Source: JALEFZ01 sp038527485 (lineage in GTDB: Bacteria > Bacteroidota > Bacteroidia > J057). Taken from it: a stretch of 64,000 bases of DNA. Shown here piece by piece: positions 24,936 through 34,628 of the stretch. Made by a program: the position numbers and the translations under genes. Position 1 is the first letter of the stretch. Each line of letters begins with the position of its first letter. The notes below the pieces were generated by a model. It had not been told where the DNA came from, ran no database searches, and saw nothing but the letters and a program-made list of their open reading frames with translations. The stretch spans positions 40,072 to 104,071 of the forward strand of contig JBCBFT010000010.1 of assembly GCA_038527485.1 (NCBI GenBank), read 5' to 3'.

Positions 24936-26480
24936 TTACAACGGAATATTCCCGTGCTTCTTTCGTGGGAGGCTTTCCGCTTTGTTTTCGAGCATCTCAA
25001 ATGCACGTGCCAATTTCCTGCGTGTATGAGAAGGGTAGATCACTTCGTCTACATATCCACGTGCAGCCGCTCGGTAGGGATTGGCAAAGGTCTCTGTATA
25101 CTCGTCTACTTTCTCTTGTAGCTTGGCCTCTGGATCATCGGCCTCCGCGATTTCCTTACGGAAGATGATCTCTGCTGCGCCCTTAGGTCCCATCACGGCA
25201 ATCTCAGCCGTAGGCCATGCATAGTTGATGTCCGCACCGATGTGCTTGGAGTTCATGACGTCGTAGGCACCGCCGTAGGCTTTGCGGGTGATGACAGTGA
25301 TCCTTGGGACGGTCGCCTCGCAAAATGCATACAGCAGCTTGGCACCATTGGTGATGATGGCGTTCCACTCCTGATCTGTTCCTGGGAGGAAGCCCGGCAC
25401 ATCTTCAAAGACCAGCAAGGGAATGTTGAAGGCATCGCAGAAGCGAACAAAACGTGCGCCCTTGGTAGAAGCATTGATGTCCAGTACACCTGCAAGCACA
25501 GCAGGCTGGTTGGCCACGATGCCGATGCTCCGCCCATCCAATCGAGCAAAGCCAACGACAATATTCTCTCCAAAGTTTTTGTGAACTTCGAAGAAAGATT
25601 CCTCATCTACCACCAGCTCGATTACTTCCTTGATGTCGTAAGGCTGGTTGGGGTTGGGAGGGACAATACTGTCTAGTTCTTTGACAACTTGCTCCTCAGC
25701 ATTTTGAGAAGGCAGGCGGATGGGGTCCTCCTCGCAGTTTTGTGGGACGAAAGAAAGCAGACGCTTGATATTTTCTATGGCCTCCACTTCATTGGCACAA
25801 GCAAAATGCGTCACACCCGATTTAGACGCATGCGTCATCGCACCTCCTAGCTCTTCTGCACTTACTTCTTCGTGGGTGACGGTCTTCACGACATTGGGCC
25901 CTGTCACAAACATGTAGGAAGTCCCCTCGACCATCATGATGAAGTCGGTGATGGCAGGTGAATAAACGGCTCCTCCTGCACAAGGACCCATGATCGCGGA
26001 GATCTGAGGAATGACACCTGAGGCAAGGGTATTTCTGTAAAATATATCTGCATAACCCGCGAGGGAGACGACCCCTTCTTGAATACGCGCCCCGCCTGAG
26101 TCGTTGAGTCCGATGACAGGTGCCCCATTTTTCATGGCGAGGTCCATGATCTTGACGATCTTTTCTGCGTAAGATTCAGAAAGAGAGCCTCCCATGACGG
26201 TGAAGTCTTGGCTAAAGACATAGACCAGCCGACCATTTACTTTGCCATATCCTGTGATCACACCATCTCCTAGCGGCTTATAATTCTCTAACCCAAATTC
26301 ATTGGAGCGATGAGTGACCAATTTCCCAATTTCCTCAAATGTATCCTGATCCAGCAGCAGTTCTATCCGCTCTCTTGCTGTAAGTTTCCCTTTTTGGTGC
26401 TGCTTATCGATTCGACTTTGCCCCCCACCGAGTAGGGCCTCCTCATTTTTCTGATCTAATTTCTCGAAAGATTGGGCCAT
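24936..26480 (-). CDS. pccB: Acyl-CoA carboxylase, carboxyltransferase (beta) subunit, propionyl-CoA type
   Basis: A 514-residue carboxyltransferase that moves CO2 from biotin to propionyl-CoA (or a related acyl-CoA), giving methylmalonyl-CoA. Two crotonase-like halves are present: acyl-CoA side with GGSLSESYAEKI, NDSGGARIQEGVVSLAGY and GPCAGGAVYSPA; biotin side with GFLPGTDQEWN, GAKLLYAFCEATVPRIT and RKAYGGAYDVMNSKHIGAD. Length and motifs match PccB. The start at 26480 gives the conserved MAQSFEKLDQKNEEA; the frame extends 24 residues upstream without similarity. The biotin carboxylase/carrier subunit is not in the window. It is coupled to the GHL10 gene downstream and separated from the gene upstream by a terminator at 26561-26609. 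Confidence 0.95.
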   Translation of the reverse strand: MAQSFEKLDQKNEEALLGGGQSRIDKQHQKGKLTARERIELLLDQDTFEEIGKLVTHRSNEFGLENYKPLGDGVITGYGKVNGRLVYVFSQDFTVMGGSLSESYAEKIVKIMDLAMKNGAPVIGLNDSGGARIQEGVVSLAGYADIFYRNTLASGVIPQISAIMGPCAGGAVYSPAITDFIMMVEGTSYMFVTGPNVVKTVTHEEVSAEELGGAMTHASKSGVTHFACANEVEAIENIKRLLSFVPQNCEEDPIRLPSQNAEEQVVKELDSIVPPNPNQPYDIKEVIELVVDEESFFEVHKNFGENIVVGFARLDGRSIGIVANQPAVLAGVLDINASTKGARFVRFCDAFNIPLLVFEDVPGFLPGTDQEWNAIITNGAKLLYAFCEATVPRITVITRKAYGGAYDVMNSKHIGADINYAWPTAEIAVMGPKGAAEIIFRKEIAEADDPEAKLQEKVDEYTETFANPYRAAARGYVDEVIYPSHTRRKLARAFEMLENKAESLPRKKHGNIPL

Positions 26481-26560
26481 GATATATTTCTCTTCAATGT
26501 GTGTGGGGCAATAATAAGGAAAAGGGCGTAAAGAGAATAATGGGAAGGCCATCTATGCAA

Positions 26561-26609
26561 AAAATCATGCAGACATCTGGTTCTATTATTCAGATGTCTG
26601 CACGATTTT
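26561..26609 (-). terminator. Long terminator hairpin
   Basis: AAAATC-A-TGCAGACATCTG pairs with CAGATGTCTGCA-C-GATTTT, 19 positions with one mismatch and an 11-base loop. It lies after the gene at 26744 and before pccB. Confidence 0.78.
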
Positions 26610-26743
26610 TAGGATTATCTCAAAAGAAATTAGATCTAAAAGAATAGAATCAAAGACTATGACTCTACAGACATCCTTTTTTAGAAAAAGTCATGATGCG
26701 AAAGATTCTTAGTTATTCTACCGTATGATCATCGTGCTTGACC

Positions 26744-28039
26744 TTACCGATTCAAAGGAATCATGTATGAAATCGCAAATTTATCGGTGGGCTTTCTGAT
26801 TCCTCGCACGGTCGGAAACTGGAAGTATTCTATCCGAAGGAACTGATTCCTGAAAGTGGCAATATTTAGTCCAACATTCAGATAAGTGTTAAAAGGGTAG
26901 AAGCCAGGGCTGAGAAACTCATAGTTAAAGAAGCCAGGTTCTATATCTGTATTATTCTCTTCGTTGAAGATACGAATGAGCGCGCCTATTCCTACGGAAG
27001 GGTTGATTCTACCTTCTGGGAAAAGACAATAATTTACTTCTCCACCCAGATTGAGTTGTTGTACTTCAAGTCCGAGTTGTTCTTCGAAGTCATAATCATA
27101 AAATCTGGCATAGGGTAAGTCTCGTGTGAGTCCCTCGAAGTAGCCTAAATAGAGCCTCAAAGAGAGTCTAGGCCATTTTCTAAAATCACGGTATTCATAG
27201 GCCAAGCCCGCGAAGGCGGGAGCCTCTGAGTATTGGGTGTAATCATAAGCCACAGCCCCAATCGGTCCTACATAATGCTTCTTTAAATTTAGCTTAGGCA
27301 TATTCGTCCGGCTAGAATCAATCTGAAGATTAACTTCATCTACTGATCGAGCAATCATGGGATAACGCATTTTGAAGTCTTGGGGATAGTCCAGACTCTG
27401 TATCTCATCTAGCCGATCAAACTCTTTGTAAAGGATCTCTACTCCCTGATTTTCTCGAACTGCCAGACTCGTCTTCTCCTCGTTTAGAAGGTACTCTTGG
27501 CCAAAGGCATCTTTCTGGATCTTCTGGGCGAACACTAAGGGCACGACCTTTCCGTTGGGGAAGGTAGCCGTAGCACGAGTCAAGTCAATTTCGACTCCTT
27601 CAACTTGTTGCAAGTTATAGATCAGAGGAACCAATGTAATGGCTTCTGATTCAAGGTAATAGACTTTTTTGTAGCCCACACGATACTCGTATAGATCAAG
27701 CGGTCCTTCGTTGCAGCGCAGCAAGAAAACCTCTTTTTCTTCTGCATCTGTGATGAGGAGATCCTTTTTGGGGACAATAGTCTTGCGTTTGATAAATTCA
27801 AACCTTGAGAATCCGTATCCTTCGATCTCGTCCGCAGTATATGTCTGGAAGGCCAACTTACCGTTGGGCCTGAAAAGGACTTTTTGATTCATGAGATGCC
27901 ATGCACGAACTTTGATCGTGCCTTGTATCGTATCACCTGGACTTTGAGCTACGTATCCACGCTGACGTAGGACTTGGCCTCTAGCTTGTTGAGAGGAAAC
28001 ACCTACTAAAAGGAATAATATCAGCAGTTTGATTTTCAA
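26744..28039 (-). CDS. Exported outer-membrane-associated protein of unknown family
   Basis: A 431-residue protein with a signal peptide (MKIKLLILFLLVGVSSQQARGQ). The N-terminal half (25-250) is beta-rich, beginning RQRGYVAQSPGDTIQGTI, a phrase common in Bacteroidota proteins that describe a cell-surface domain of unknown role. The C-terminal half (about 255-431) has alternating hydrophobic strands and ends in FAISYMIPLNR, which fits an outer-membrane beta-barrel, with paired motifs such as LNLGGEVNYCLFPEGRINPS and YLNVGLNIATF. No enzyme motif is visible. It is transcribed after the redoxin gene at 28126 (86 bp apart) and ends before the hairpin at 26561-26609. Function unknown. Confidence 0.75.
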   Translation of the reverse strand: MKIKLLILFLLVGVSSQQARGQVLRQRGYVAQSPGDTIQGTIKVRAWHLMNQKVLFRPNGKLAFQTYTADEIEGYGFSRFEFIKRKTIVPKKDLLITDAEEKEVFLLRCNEGPLDLYEYRVGYKKVYYLESEAITLVPLIYNLQQVEGVEIDLTRATATFPNGKVVPLVFAQKIQKDAFGQEYLLNEEKTSLAVRENQGVEILYKEFDRLDEIQSLDYPQDFKMRYPMIARSVDEVNLQIDSSRTNMPKLNLKKHYVGPIGAVAYDYTQYSEAPAFAGLAYEYRDFRKWPRLSLRLYLGYFEGLTRDLPYARFYDYDFEEQLGLEVQQLNLGGEVNYCLFPEGRINPSVGIGALIRIFNEENNTDIEPGFFNYEFLSPGFYPFNTYLNVGLNIATFRNQFLRIEYFQFPTVRGIRKPTDKFAISYMIPLNR

Positions 28040-28125
28040 AGTTGTACTTGTTTATGTGAGAAACGAAGTCTAGATAAGATATAGACTGATTTAGGAGTCA
28101 AAACGCAAAGAAAAGGAAAGTGTTT

Positions 28126-28680
28126 TTATTTCCATTTAATATTGCATCCTATACAAGGTCGCTGCGGGTTTGGGTTGCTTTCACCTGCTAGCAAGTAATC
28201 CATTGCTGATCTGAAGTCTTCGCCCGTTATGGGTATGCCACTTCCTGGGCGCGAGCTGTCAAACTGTCCGTGATATACGGCTTTGAGATCTGCATCGAAG
28301 AGGTACAAGTCAGGTGTACAGGCTGCTTTGTAGGCTTTGGCTACGTCCTGACTTTCGTCGTAGAGATAGGGAAATGGATATTTGAGCTCCGCTGCGACTC
28401 GTTTCATGAACATAGGTCCATCTTGTGGATATGTAGCGACATCGTTGCTACTGATGGCGATAAACCCTATGCCTTTCTCCTGATAGGCGTTTGCCACCCT
28501 GACCAACTCTGAGTTGATGTGAATGACGAAGGGACAGTGATTGCAAATGAAAAAGATCGCGGTGCCCTTTGGACCTTTGAGGTCAGCCAAACTGAGCCAT
28601 CTATTATCGACGGTATTTTTGAGTTGAAAGTCGGGAGCTAAAGTACCGAGTTCAAAGGGATTGGATGCGGTGAGTGCCAT
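28126..28680 (-). CDS. Thioredoxin-fold (AhpC/TSA-like redoxin) protein
   Basis: A 184-residue protein of the redoxin family. It starts LGTLAPDFQLKNTVDNRWLSLADLKG, the usual peroxiredoxin/ResA opening, and has CNHCPFV (a C-x-x-C redox motif near residues 46-49), GIGFIAISSNDVATYPQDGP and the cis-Pro region typical of this subgroup; CTPDLYLFD near 122 follows. There is no signal peptide, so it is probably cytoplasmic. This CNHCPFV family is widespread in Bacteroidota as 'thioredoxin family protein'; the physiological substrate is unknown. The C-terminal RPCIGCNIKWK is also typical. Likely roles are thiol-disulfide exchange or peroxide reduction. Confidence 0.9.
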   Translation of the reverse strand: MALTASNPFELGTLAPDFQLKNTVDNRWLSLADLKGPKGTAIFFICNHCPFVIHINSELVRVANAYQEKGIGFIAISSNDVATYPQDGPMFMKRVAAELKYPFPYLYDESQDVAKAYKAACTPDLYLFDADLKAVYHGQFDSSRPGSGIPITGEDFRSAMDYLLAGESNPNPQRPCIGCNIKWK

Positions 28681-28971
28681 AAGCGTTTGTATTTATAACT
28701 ACGAACATACACAATATTTGGGAGGCTTTTGTCTTGTGTACGATAGCTTTTGGGGCTTTATACTCAGCCGAAGAAAGGGACACCATTGAAGAAGTGCGAG
28801 GCCCTATATTCGCTGCCGTTGGTTCTCAGGAGTTTTGCATATAGAAAGGAGGATCAATCTTAATTACCCACCCAAATTAACCGTTTCTATACATTCCTTT
28901 CATACTTACTTAATCCTTGATGCGAAATTGTCGAACTGTTTGAACTTTCTTACTCAACACAACATTTCTAT

Positions 28972-31900
28972 ATGAAGAATTTTACTTATGTCATGCTGCT
29001 GGTCTTTTGCGGACTCTTCAGTTTGCAATCAAATGCCCAGCAAGTATTCAATGAAGTAGTTACTTATCGTGCAGGTACCTTCGATGAGGGAGCCGCAGAG
29101 ATCGTAGCCTATGATGGCGTGAGCAAGCGCCTTTTTGTGACCAATGCAGAAAACGATGCAGTTGATATCGTATCGATCGCTATTGTGGACAGCCCCATGT
29201 TGGTTTCATCTATCGACATCACCGTATATGGTGAAGGGGTAAACTCTGTAGCTGTGTCGAATGAAGTCGTAGCTATAGCAGTAGAAGGAGATGACCAACA
29301 GCCTGGCAAGGTGGTCTTGTTCGATACAGATGGCACATTCATCGCGGAGTACACAACAGGTGCTCTGCCTGATATGGTGACTTTCTCCCGTGACGGAAAT
29401 TACGTTCTTGTAGCCAACGAAGGGGAGCCTTCAGATGACTATCTGGTAGATCCAGAGGGAGGGGTGACGGTCGTCAATATCACCTCAGGCGCAAGTACAG
29501 GTGTGGTCACGCAGTTGGATTTCAACGCATTTGACAGTCAGATCATGTCTTTGAAAAATGCAGGTGTACGCATCTTCGGGCCTGATGCTTCTGTATCTCA
29601 GGATCTCGAACCTGAGTATATCACGACAGATCCCGTCAATACAGCAATTGCCTACGTGATTTGCCAAGAAAATAATGCTTTGATTGCCATTGACTTTGTC
29701 GCAGGTTCTGTTCTAGATATTCTCCCTCTAGGATACAAGGACCACAACGCGGGCTCACCTGAGTTGACAGAGTATGCGATCGATCAGATTCCCAATCTAC
29801 CCTCTTTGGGTGCCCCTGTATACGACGGTGGTCAGCCTGCAGTAGCACTTGGTGGTTTCTCTGCGATCTACTATGACGGTACGGAGTCTACACCTAGCAA
29901 CTATGTATTTTATACCGTACCCGATCGTGGACCCAACGAAGGAGCTGTAAGCAGTGGAGACGTGACACCTGCACCTGCCCAAAATCTTCGTCCTTTCAAA
30001 CTGCCCAACTATCAGGCACGCATCGTGAAGATCGAGGTAGATCCTGTCGGAGGGACCGTTTCATTAGATGAGAATGAGCAGATCTTCCTGGTAGGACCTG
30101 ATGGCCGTACGCCCATTTCTGGTCGTGGCAATGCGCCTGGAATCGACGAAGTACCTGTTACATTCGCTGATGCAGCCACAGATTTTCCTAATGTAGATTT
30201 CACCGACAACGGAGGTGAGGAGTACCACCTGTTGGAGTATGATGCATTTGGGGGTGACTTCGAAGGCATTGTCCGTGATCCTTTCGGCAATTTCTGGATG
30301 AATGATGAGTATCGTCCTGCCATTTATGCCTTCAATGATACAGGTCGTATGGTGGCGCGCTTTATCCCTGAGGGAACCAAGAAGCGCGTAATTACAAATA
30401 CCATTTTCTTTTCGGAGTGGGGAGAAGGCTCTTCTGATAATAAGTACATCGAGATCTACAACGGGACAGGAAACACGATAAATCTGGAAGATTTCCTACT
30501 AGTAAACTGTGGCAATAGCTGTGCTGTTCCTGGCGAGTTTGAGTTTGATAACTCCCCTCTTTTCGCGGGGCGCACGTTGGAACATGGAGAGGTATTCGTC
30601 ATCGCACACCCCAACGCACAGCCTGATATCCTGTCTCAAGCAGATACGACATTCCAATTTCTTTCTAATGGCAATGACTACTGGGCCATCTTGAATGCTT
30701 CAGATAGCTCTGTTGTAGACCAAGTAGGGGATATCCTGACCTCAGGATTGCCTACTGGATGGGATGTTGCAGGTGTGCCTACGGCTACAGCCAATTCTAC
30801 CCTTATCCGTAAGCATTATATCTTAGAGGGAAGCAACGACTGGACAGCAAGTGCAGGGACGAATGCCGTAGATTCTGAGTGGATCGTGGAGGAGCGTCCG
30901 ACAGCTGATACAGTCCTTGCTTCATTAGGAACGCATTTGGATTTGGGGACAGAAAGCCTCCCCGCAGTATATGGAACACGTCGCCCCAACCGTGGGTTTG
31001 AGGCGATTGCACTGGATACGACCAACTTGATTCTGTATTCATTCATCCAGTCGCCCATGTACAACCCCGACAACTCTACGCGCAACAACTCCGACGTGAT
31101 CCGTATCCTGGGCATTGATCCGCTGAGTGGAGATCCTGTGAGCGAGTATGTGTACCTATTAGAAAAAAATCGTCATCCTGGCGTAAATATCAGCCGTGTA
31201 GACAAGATAGGGGATGCCGTGTTTATTGGAAATGATAAGTTCCGTGTACTAGAGCGCGATTCTTCGGTACCTGGAGACAAAGGTGGAAAGAAATTCATCT
31301 TTGAAATCAACCTGACAGGAGCAACGAACATTCTTGGCACAGCACTTTCTATGCGTATGGAAGGAAATGGAACCGATACGTTGACCCTGGAGCAGATGAC
31401 AGCTGAGCAGCTACGCGATTCTGGCATTGTGACCGTAGCCAAGCGCAAGATTCTAAATCTACCTTCCATTGGGTACTTCCCATCTGACAAGCCCGAAGGT
31501 CTGGCGATCCTTCCCCAAGGACAAATGGCGGTCTTGAATGACAATGATTTCGGGCTGGCAGGTGCAGGTGTAAGCGATGCCAGTACGTTGGGCATTATTT
31601 CCTTTGATGACAACTATGGTCTGGACGCATCCAACCGCGACGACTCTATCATTATCCAAAACTGGCCTGTGCTGGGTATGTACCAGCCTGATGCGATCAA
31701 GGCTGCCGAGATCGACGGCGATACGTACATCTTCACTGCGAATGAAGGGGATGCGCGTGAGTACTTTGACGACCTGAATGACAATGGCGATCCTGATGAT
31801 GGGGAGCCTCAGTTCATCGAAGAAGACCGCATCGGAGATGTAGATTTGAATCCTACTTACTTTGCTGATCCTAGTATTCTTCAGGAGAATGAAAATCTGG

Positions 31901-32664
31901 GACGTCTGAAGTTGACATTGACACGTGGTGATTTAGATGGAGATGGAAATTTCGAAGAGCTCTACAGCTTTGGTGCCCGCTCTTTCACCATCTGGGACAA
32001 TGTAGGCAACTTGGTGTGGGACAGCGGAGACGACTTTGAGCAAATTACTGCAGCCGCTATTCCCGATGACTTCAACTCCACCAATGATGAAAATGATTCT
32101 TTCGATAATCGCTCAGACGACAAAGGGCCTGAACCAGAGGCCATCGAGGTAGCAGATCTAGACACAGCGACCTATGTATTTATAGGATTTGAGCGTGTCG
32201 GAGGTATCGCAGCTTACCGTGTGAACGATGTGACAAGTCCTGAGTTCGTGGAGTATGAGACCAATCGTAACTTTGCTGTACCTGCAGACTCTACTGCTGC
32301 GGGGGATTTAGCACCCGAGGACATCATCTTTATCAGTGCCAATGAAAGTCCAAATGGTGAGCCATTGATCGCTGTAGCCAATGAAGTGAGTGGCACCGTG
32401 ACATTGTATCAGCTATTCAACCGCTTCATTCCTACGAGCAATGAACAGCTAGTAGAAGAGATTGCCCTCTTTGCCTATCCCAACCCTGTCAGTGGGGATG
32501 AGTTATTCCTTAATAAGAAGGGTTCCTACACGGTATTTAACTTAGTAGGGCAGCAATTGGCACGTGCTGAGAATACAGAATCGATAGATGTAAGCAGCCT
32601 ACAAACAGGCGTTTACATCGTGCGCAGTGACAAGAGTGAGGTGGTACGTTTCGTGAAGAAATAA
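28972..32664 (+). CDS. Large secreted protein: choice-of-anchor I, phytase-like esterase and lamin-tail domains, T9SS tail
   Basis: A 1230-residue T9SS cargo. Signal peptide 1-22 (ends SNAQ). Residues 35-245 are the first half of a choice-of-anchor I beta-propeller (VNSVAVSNEVVAIAVEG, DGNYVLVANEGEPSDDY). From about 281 comes the first half of an esterase-like phytase domain (GGFSAIYYDG, YTVPDRGPN, FEGIVRDPFGNFWMNDEYRP). Residues about 472-600 are an inserted lamin-tail domain (FFSEWGEGSSDNKYIEIYNG). The phytase-like half resumes near 655 (LPAVYGTRRPNRGFEAIAL), and the propeller resumes near 873 (TYIFTANEGDAREY). A type A sorting domain closes the protein (YPNPVSGDE, ending VVRFVKK). The nesting is domain inside domain inside domain. 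Likely an extracellular phosphoester hydrolase or adhesin; activity not provable here. Confidence 0.88.
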   Translation: MKNFTYVMLLVFCGLFSLQSNAQQVFNEVVTYRAGTFDEGAAEIVAYDGVSKRLFVTNAENDAVDIVSIAIVDSPMLVSSIDITVYGEGVNSVAVSNEVVAIAVEGDDQQPGKVVLFDTDGTFIAEYTTGALPDMVTFSRDGNYVLVANEGEPSDDYLVDPEGGVTVVNITSGASTGVVTQLDFNAFDSQIMSLKNAGVRIFGPDASVSQDLEPEYITTDPVNTAIAYVICQENNALIAIDFVAGSVLDILPLGYKDHNAGSPELTEYAIDQIPNLPSLGAPVYDGGQPAVALGGFSAIYYDGTESTPSNYVFYTVPDRGPNEGAVSSGDVTPAPAQNLRPFKLPNYQARIVKIEVDPVGGTVSLDENEQIFLVGPDGRTPISGRGNAPGIDEVPVTFADAATDFPNVDFTDNGGEEYHLLEYDAFGGDFEGIVRDPFGNFWMNDEYRPAIYAFNDTGRMVARFIPEGTKKRVITNTIFFSEWGEGSSDNKYIEIYNGTGNTINLEDFLLVNCGNSCAVPGEFEFDNSPLFAGRTLEHGEVFVIAHPNAQPDILSQADTTFQFLSNGNDYWAILNASDSSVVDQVGDILTSGLPTGWDVAGVPTATANSTLIRKHYILEGSNDWTASAGTNAVDSEWIVEERPTADTVLASLGTHLDLGTESLPAVYGTRRPNRGFEAIALDTTNLILYSFIQSPMYNPDNSTRNNSDVIRILGIDPLSGDPVSEYVYLLEKNRHPGVNISRVDKIGDAVFIGNDKFRVLERDSSVPGDKGGKKFIFEINLTGATNILGTALSMRMEGNGTDTLTLEQMTAEQLRDSGIVTVAKRKILNLPSIGYFPSDKPEGLAILPQGQMAVLNDNDFGLAGAGVSDASTLGIISFDDNYGLDASNRDDSIIIQNWPVLGMYQPDAIKAAEIDGDTYIFTANEGDAREYFDDLNDNGDPDDGEPQFIEEDRIGDVDLNPTYFADPSILQENENLGRLKLTLTRGDLDGDGNFEELYSFGARSFTIWDNVGNLVWDSGDDFEQITAAAIPDDFNSTNDENDSFDNRSDDKGPEPEAIEVADLDTATYVFIGFERVGGIAAYRVNDVTSPEFVEYETNRNFAVPADSTAAGDLAPEDIIFISANESPNGEPLIAVANEVSGTVTLYQLFNRFIPTSNEQLVEEIALFAYPNPVSGDELFLNKKGSYTVFNLVGQQLARAENTESIDVSSLQTGVYIVRSDKSEVVRFVKK

Positions 32665-32684
32665 AGCCATCCCTTTCATAAATG

Positions 32685-32715
32685 AACGCGTCAGTCCTGG
32701 ATGGGCTGACGCGTT
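32685..32715 (+). terminator. Terminator after the 1230-residue gene
   Basis: AACGCGTCAG/CTGACGCGTT, a 10-bp perfect stem with an 11-base loop, followed by TTGATTTT. Confidence 0.82.
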
Positions 32716-32719
32716 TTGA

Positions 32720-32804
32720 TTTTAGACTATGTTTGCAACCTCAAATCTGCAGAAAGTTTACGCTTTCAGAACCTCAAATCTCTGCTTTTTAGCTAGATGT
32801 TCAT
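32720..32804 (-). repeat. Dispersed 85-bp repeat, copy 1
   Basis: Its reverse complement starts ATGAACATCTAGCTAAAAAG and ends CAAACATAGTCTAAAA. It matches the two halves of the sequence at 48410-48559 at about 75 of 85 positions by hand alignment. It lies between two convergent genes and contains one AGGTTCTGA. Confidence 0.8.
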
Positions 32805-32838
32805 GGTTTCAAACTTGGTCTTAATGATCGTTTGATGA

Positions 32839-34371
32839 TTATTCTACAATCATACGCTTGGTCATGACGATCTGATTGTCGATGAGCAAAGAATAGGTGT
32901 AGGTTCCTGCCTCCATCCCTTGTACGTTGATGTTGACGTTGCCTTTCCCTGTTTGTATGGGGCGGCGCTCGAGTATCTTACCACTCATGTCAAATATGAC
33001 AAGTGCGGCCTGCTCAATCTCATTGGGAATGTAGTACCCAATCGTCGTCTCATAGCTACTGGGGTTGGGGCGATTTTGATCGAGCTTGATTTGGTTGAGT
33101 AGCTCTCCTCGGATGGTAGGTGTCTGGTTGGGCTGGGACTGGGGTGACTCAGAGAGTTGCTGCTTGAGGGCTTCCAACTCCTCACGTAACAACTCAATTG
33201 TTGTCTGTTGTTCCTTTACTGCTTCGACAAGGATAGGGGTGACACCATCATAGTTGACGGCATAGTATCCTTCTTCTCCTACGTGTGTGAGTTCAGGCGC
33301 CACTTTCTCTACTTCTTGGGCAACAAATCCATACATGACCGTGCCAGGATCAACTTCGGAGAAGTCTGCCGTCGTCCCAAACTGCTTGGTATTGTATGAA
33401 TACGTCACACCATTGAGTGCCATGATCTTGTCGAGGGCCCCTTCTACCGTTTGGATGTTGCGCTTGAATCGACGATCCGAGCTATTCCATACACCTCCTG
33501 TGCAACCTGTTGTGCCATTTACAAAGAAGTCTTCGTTTGTTGTATTGGTAGTTCTCACGGCTACCCTTCCAGCTGTGGTGTTACCTGGTCTGACGGATTG
33601 ATTGGAAGAGATGATCACGTCACCATTACCTTTGAATACCAGAGGGGCATAGTATTGTGTAGGAAGAAACGGATTAATCTTATTTCTTACAGCGTAAAAC
33701 TCTAGGGTGGTTCCCCCTCCACTCCCTGCTGTTCCACCAGAGAAATAGCCATCCTTTCGGTGGCTGATCACCCAGTCGGCCGCTCTATTTGAAGCGACAG
33801 GACTTTGGTCTGCCACATCAAATATGTAGTCTGAGTAAGCAGCAGCATTTCCATTACTGGTCACTCGGATGCTATTCCGCGTATTACCAAGATTTACATT
33901 GAGAGCAGAAAGAGGATTGGAAGTACCGATTCCTACGTTTCCTGTACCTGTGGCTGTAAGCACATCTTTAAACGAAGTGAAGGGATTCGTTGACAGTTGA
34001 TTACTGATATAGCGAACGCGGAAAGCACTACCCGCATTTTCTCCAAAACCCACAACCAAGTCTTGATTCGCGCCGTTTTGAACCAGATTGAATACGCCAA
34101 ACTGTTCCGCTTTCTGTAGACGTAGGCCGTAAGGAACAGGTCCTACTGGGGGGAAAGGAGCAGCGCCGAGGGCAGCCCAGTTGGCTACTGCATTGTTGAT
34201 GTCCCCAAAGGTACCATCTTGAAGATGGCCTAGTGGCCCCACACCTGTAAGATTGGTCGCAGTTGGAAATTGAATGGTAGCGTTGGGCGTACCCACCTGA
34301 GCATGGACTGTAGAAAATGTCCATAGGAAGGTCATTAGACATATACATGTCAAAAAGTTCCTGATTTTCAT
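32839..34371 (-). CDS. Secreted protein with S74-type intramolecular chaperone domain and T9SS tail
   Basis: A 510-residue protein from the ATG at 34371, which places the signal peptide (MKIRNFLTC to TVHAQ) at the N terminus; the frame extends 8 residues upstream. Residues 30-300 are repetitive, Asn/Gly-rich and tail-fibre-like (TGTGNVGIGTSNPLSALNVN). Residues about 310-415 are a peptidase_S74 domain: NSSDRRFKRNIQTVEGALDKI, YGFVAQEVEKVAP, then a coiled-coil tail (EQQTTIELLREELEALKQQL). In phage tail spikes this domain trimerises the fibre and cuts itself off. A type A sorting domain follows (RPNPSSYETTI to MIVE). S74 domains linked to sorting domains recur in Bacteroidota; a surface fibre is the likely product. 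Confidence 0.86.
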   Translation of the reverse strand: MKIRNFLTCICLMTFLWTFSTVHAQVGTPNATIQFPTATNLTGVGPLGHLQDGTFGDINNAVANWAALGAAPFPPVGPVPYGLRLQKAEQFGVFNLVQNGANQDLVVGFGENAGSAFRVRYISNQLSTNPFTSFKDVLTATGTGNVGIGTSNPLSALNVNLGNTRNSIRVTSNGNAAAYSDYIFDVADQSPVASNRAADWVISHRKDGYFSGGTAGSGGGTTLEFYAVRNKINPFLPTQYYAPLVFKGNGDVIISSNQSVRPGNTTAGRVAVRTTNTTNEDFFVNGTTGCTGGVWNSSDRRFKRNIQTVEGALDKIMALNGVTYSYNTKQFGTTADFSEVDPGTVMYGFVAQEVEKVAPELTHVGEEGYYAVNYDGVTPILVEAVKEQQTTIELLREELEALKQQLSESPQSQPNQTPTIRGELLNQIKLDQNRPNPSSYETTIGYYIPNEIEQAALVIFDMSGKILERRPIQTGKGNVNINVQGMEAGTYTYSLLIDNQIVMTKRMIVE

Positions 34372-34628
34372 AATGAAGTCTATTATGTAGTACAAATGAG
34401 AATCTCAGCCTTGTAAGGCCTTGATTAGGAATGGAATCGATTCAACTATAATAGACGGAGTGTAGGAAAAAGATGAAGTCGGGAAAGTTTTTCTTCTACT
34501 CAAGGATGGAAAATGAATGAAAATAGTGCGTGTAGATACTCAGCGCTTGTTGAGCGCTCGCTGTAAGAAAGAAGGGGGGATAGTCAGGGAAAGTAGGATT
34601 CGTGATTGTTAAGATGAGCCATAAAAAA

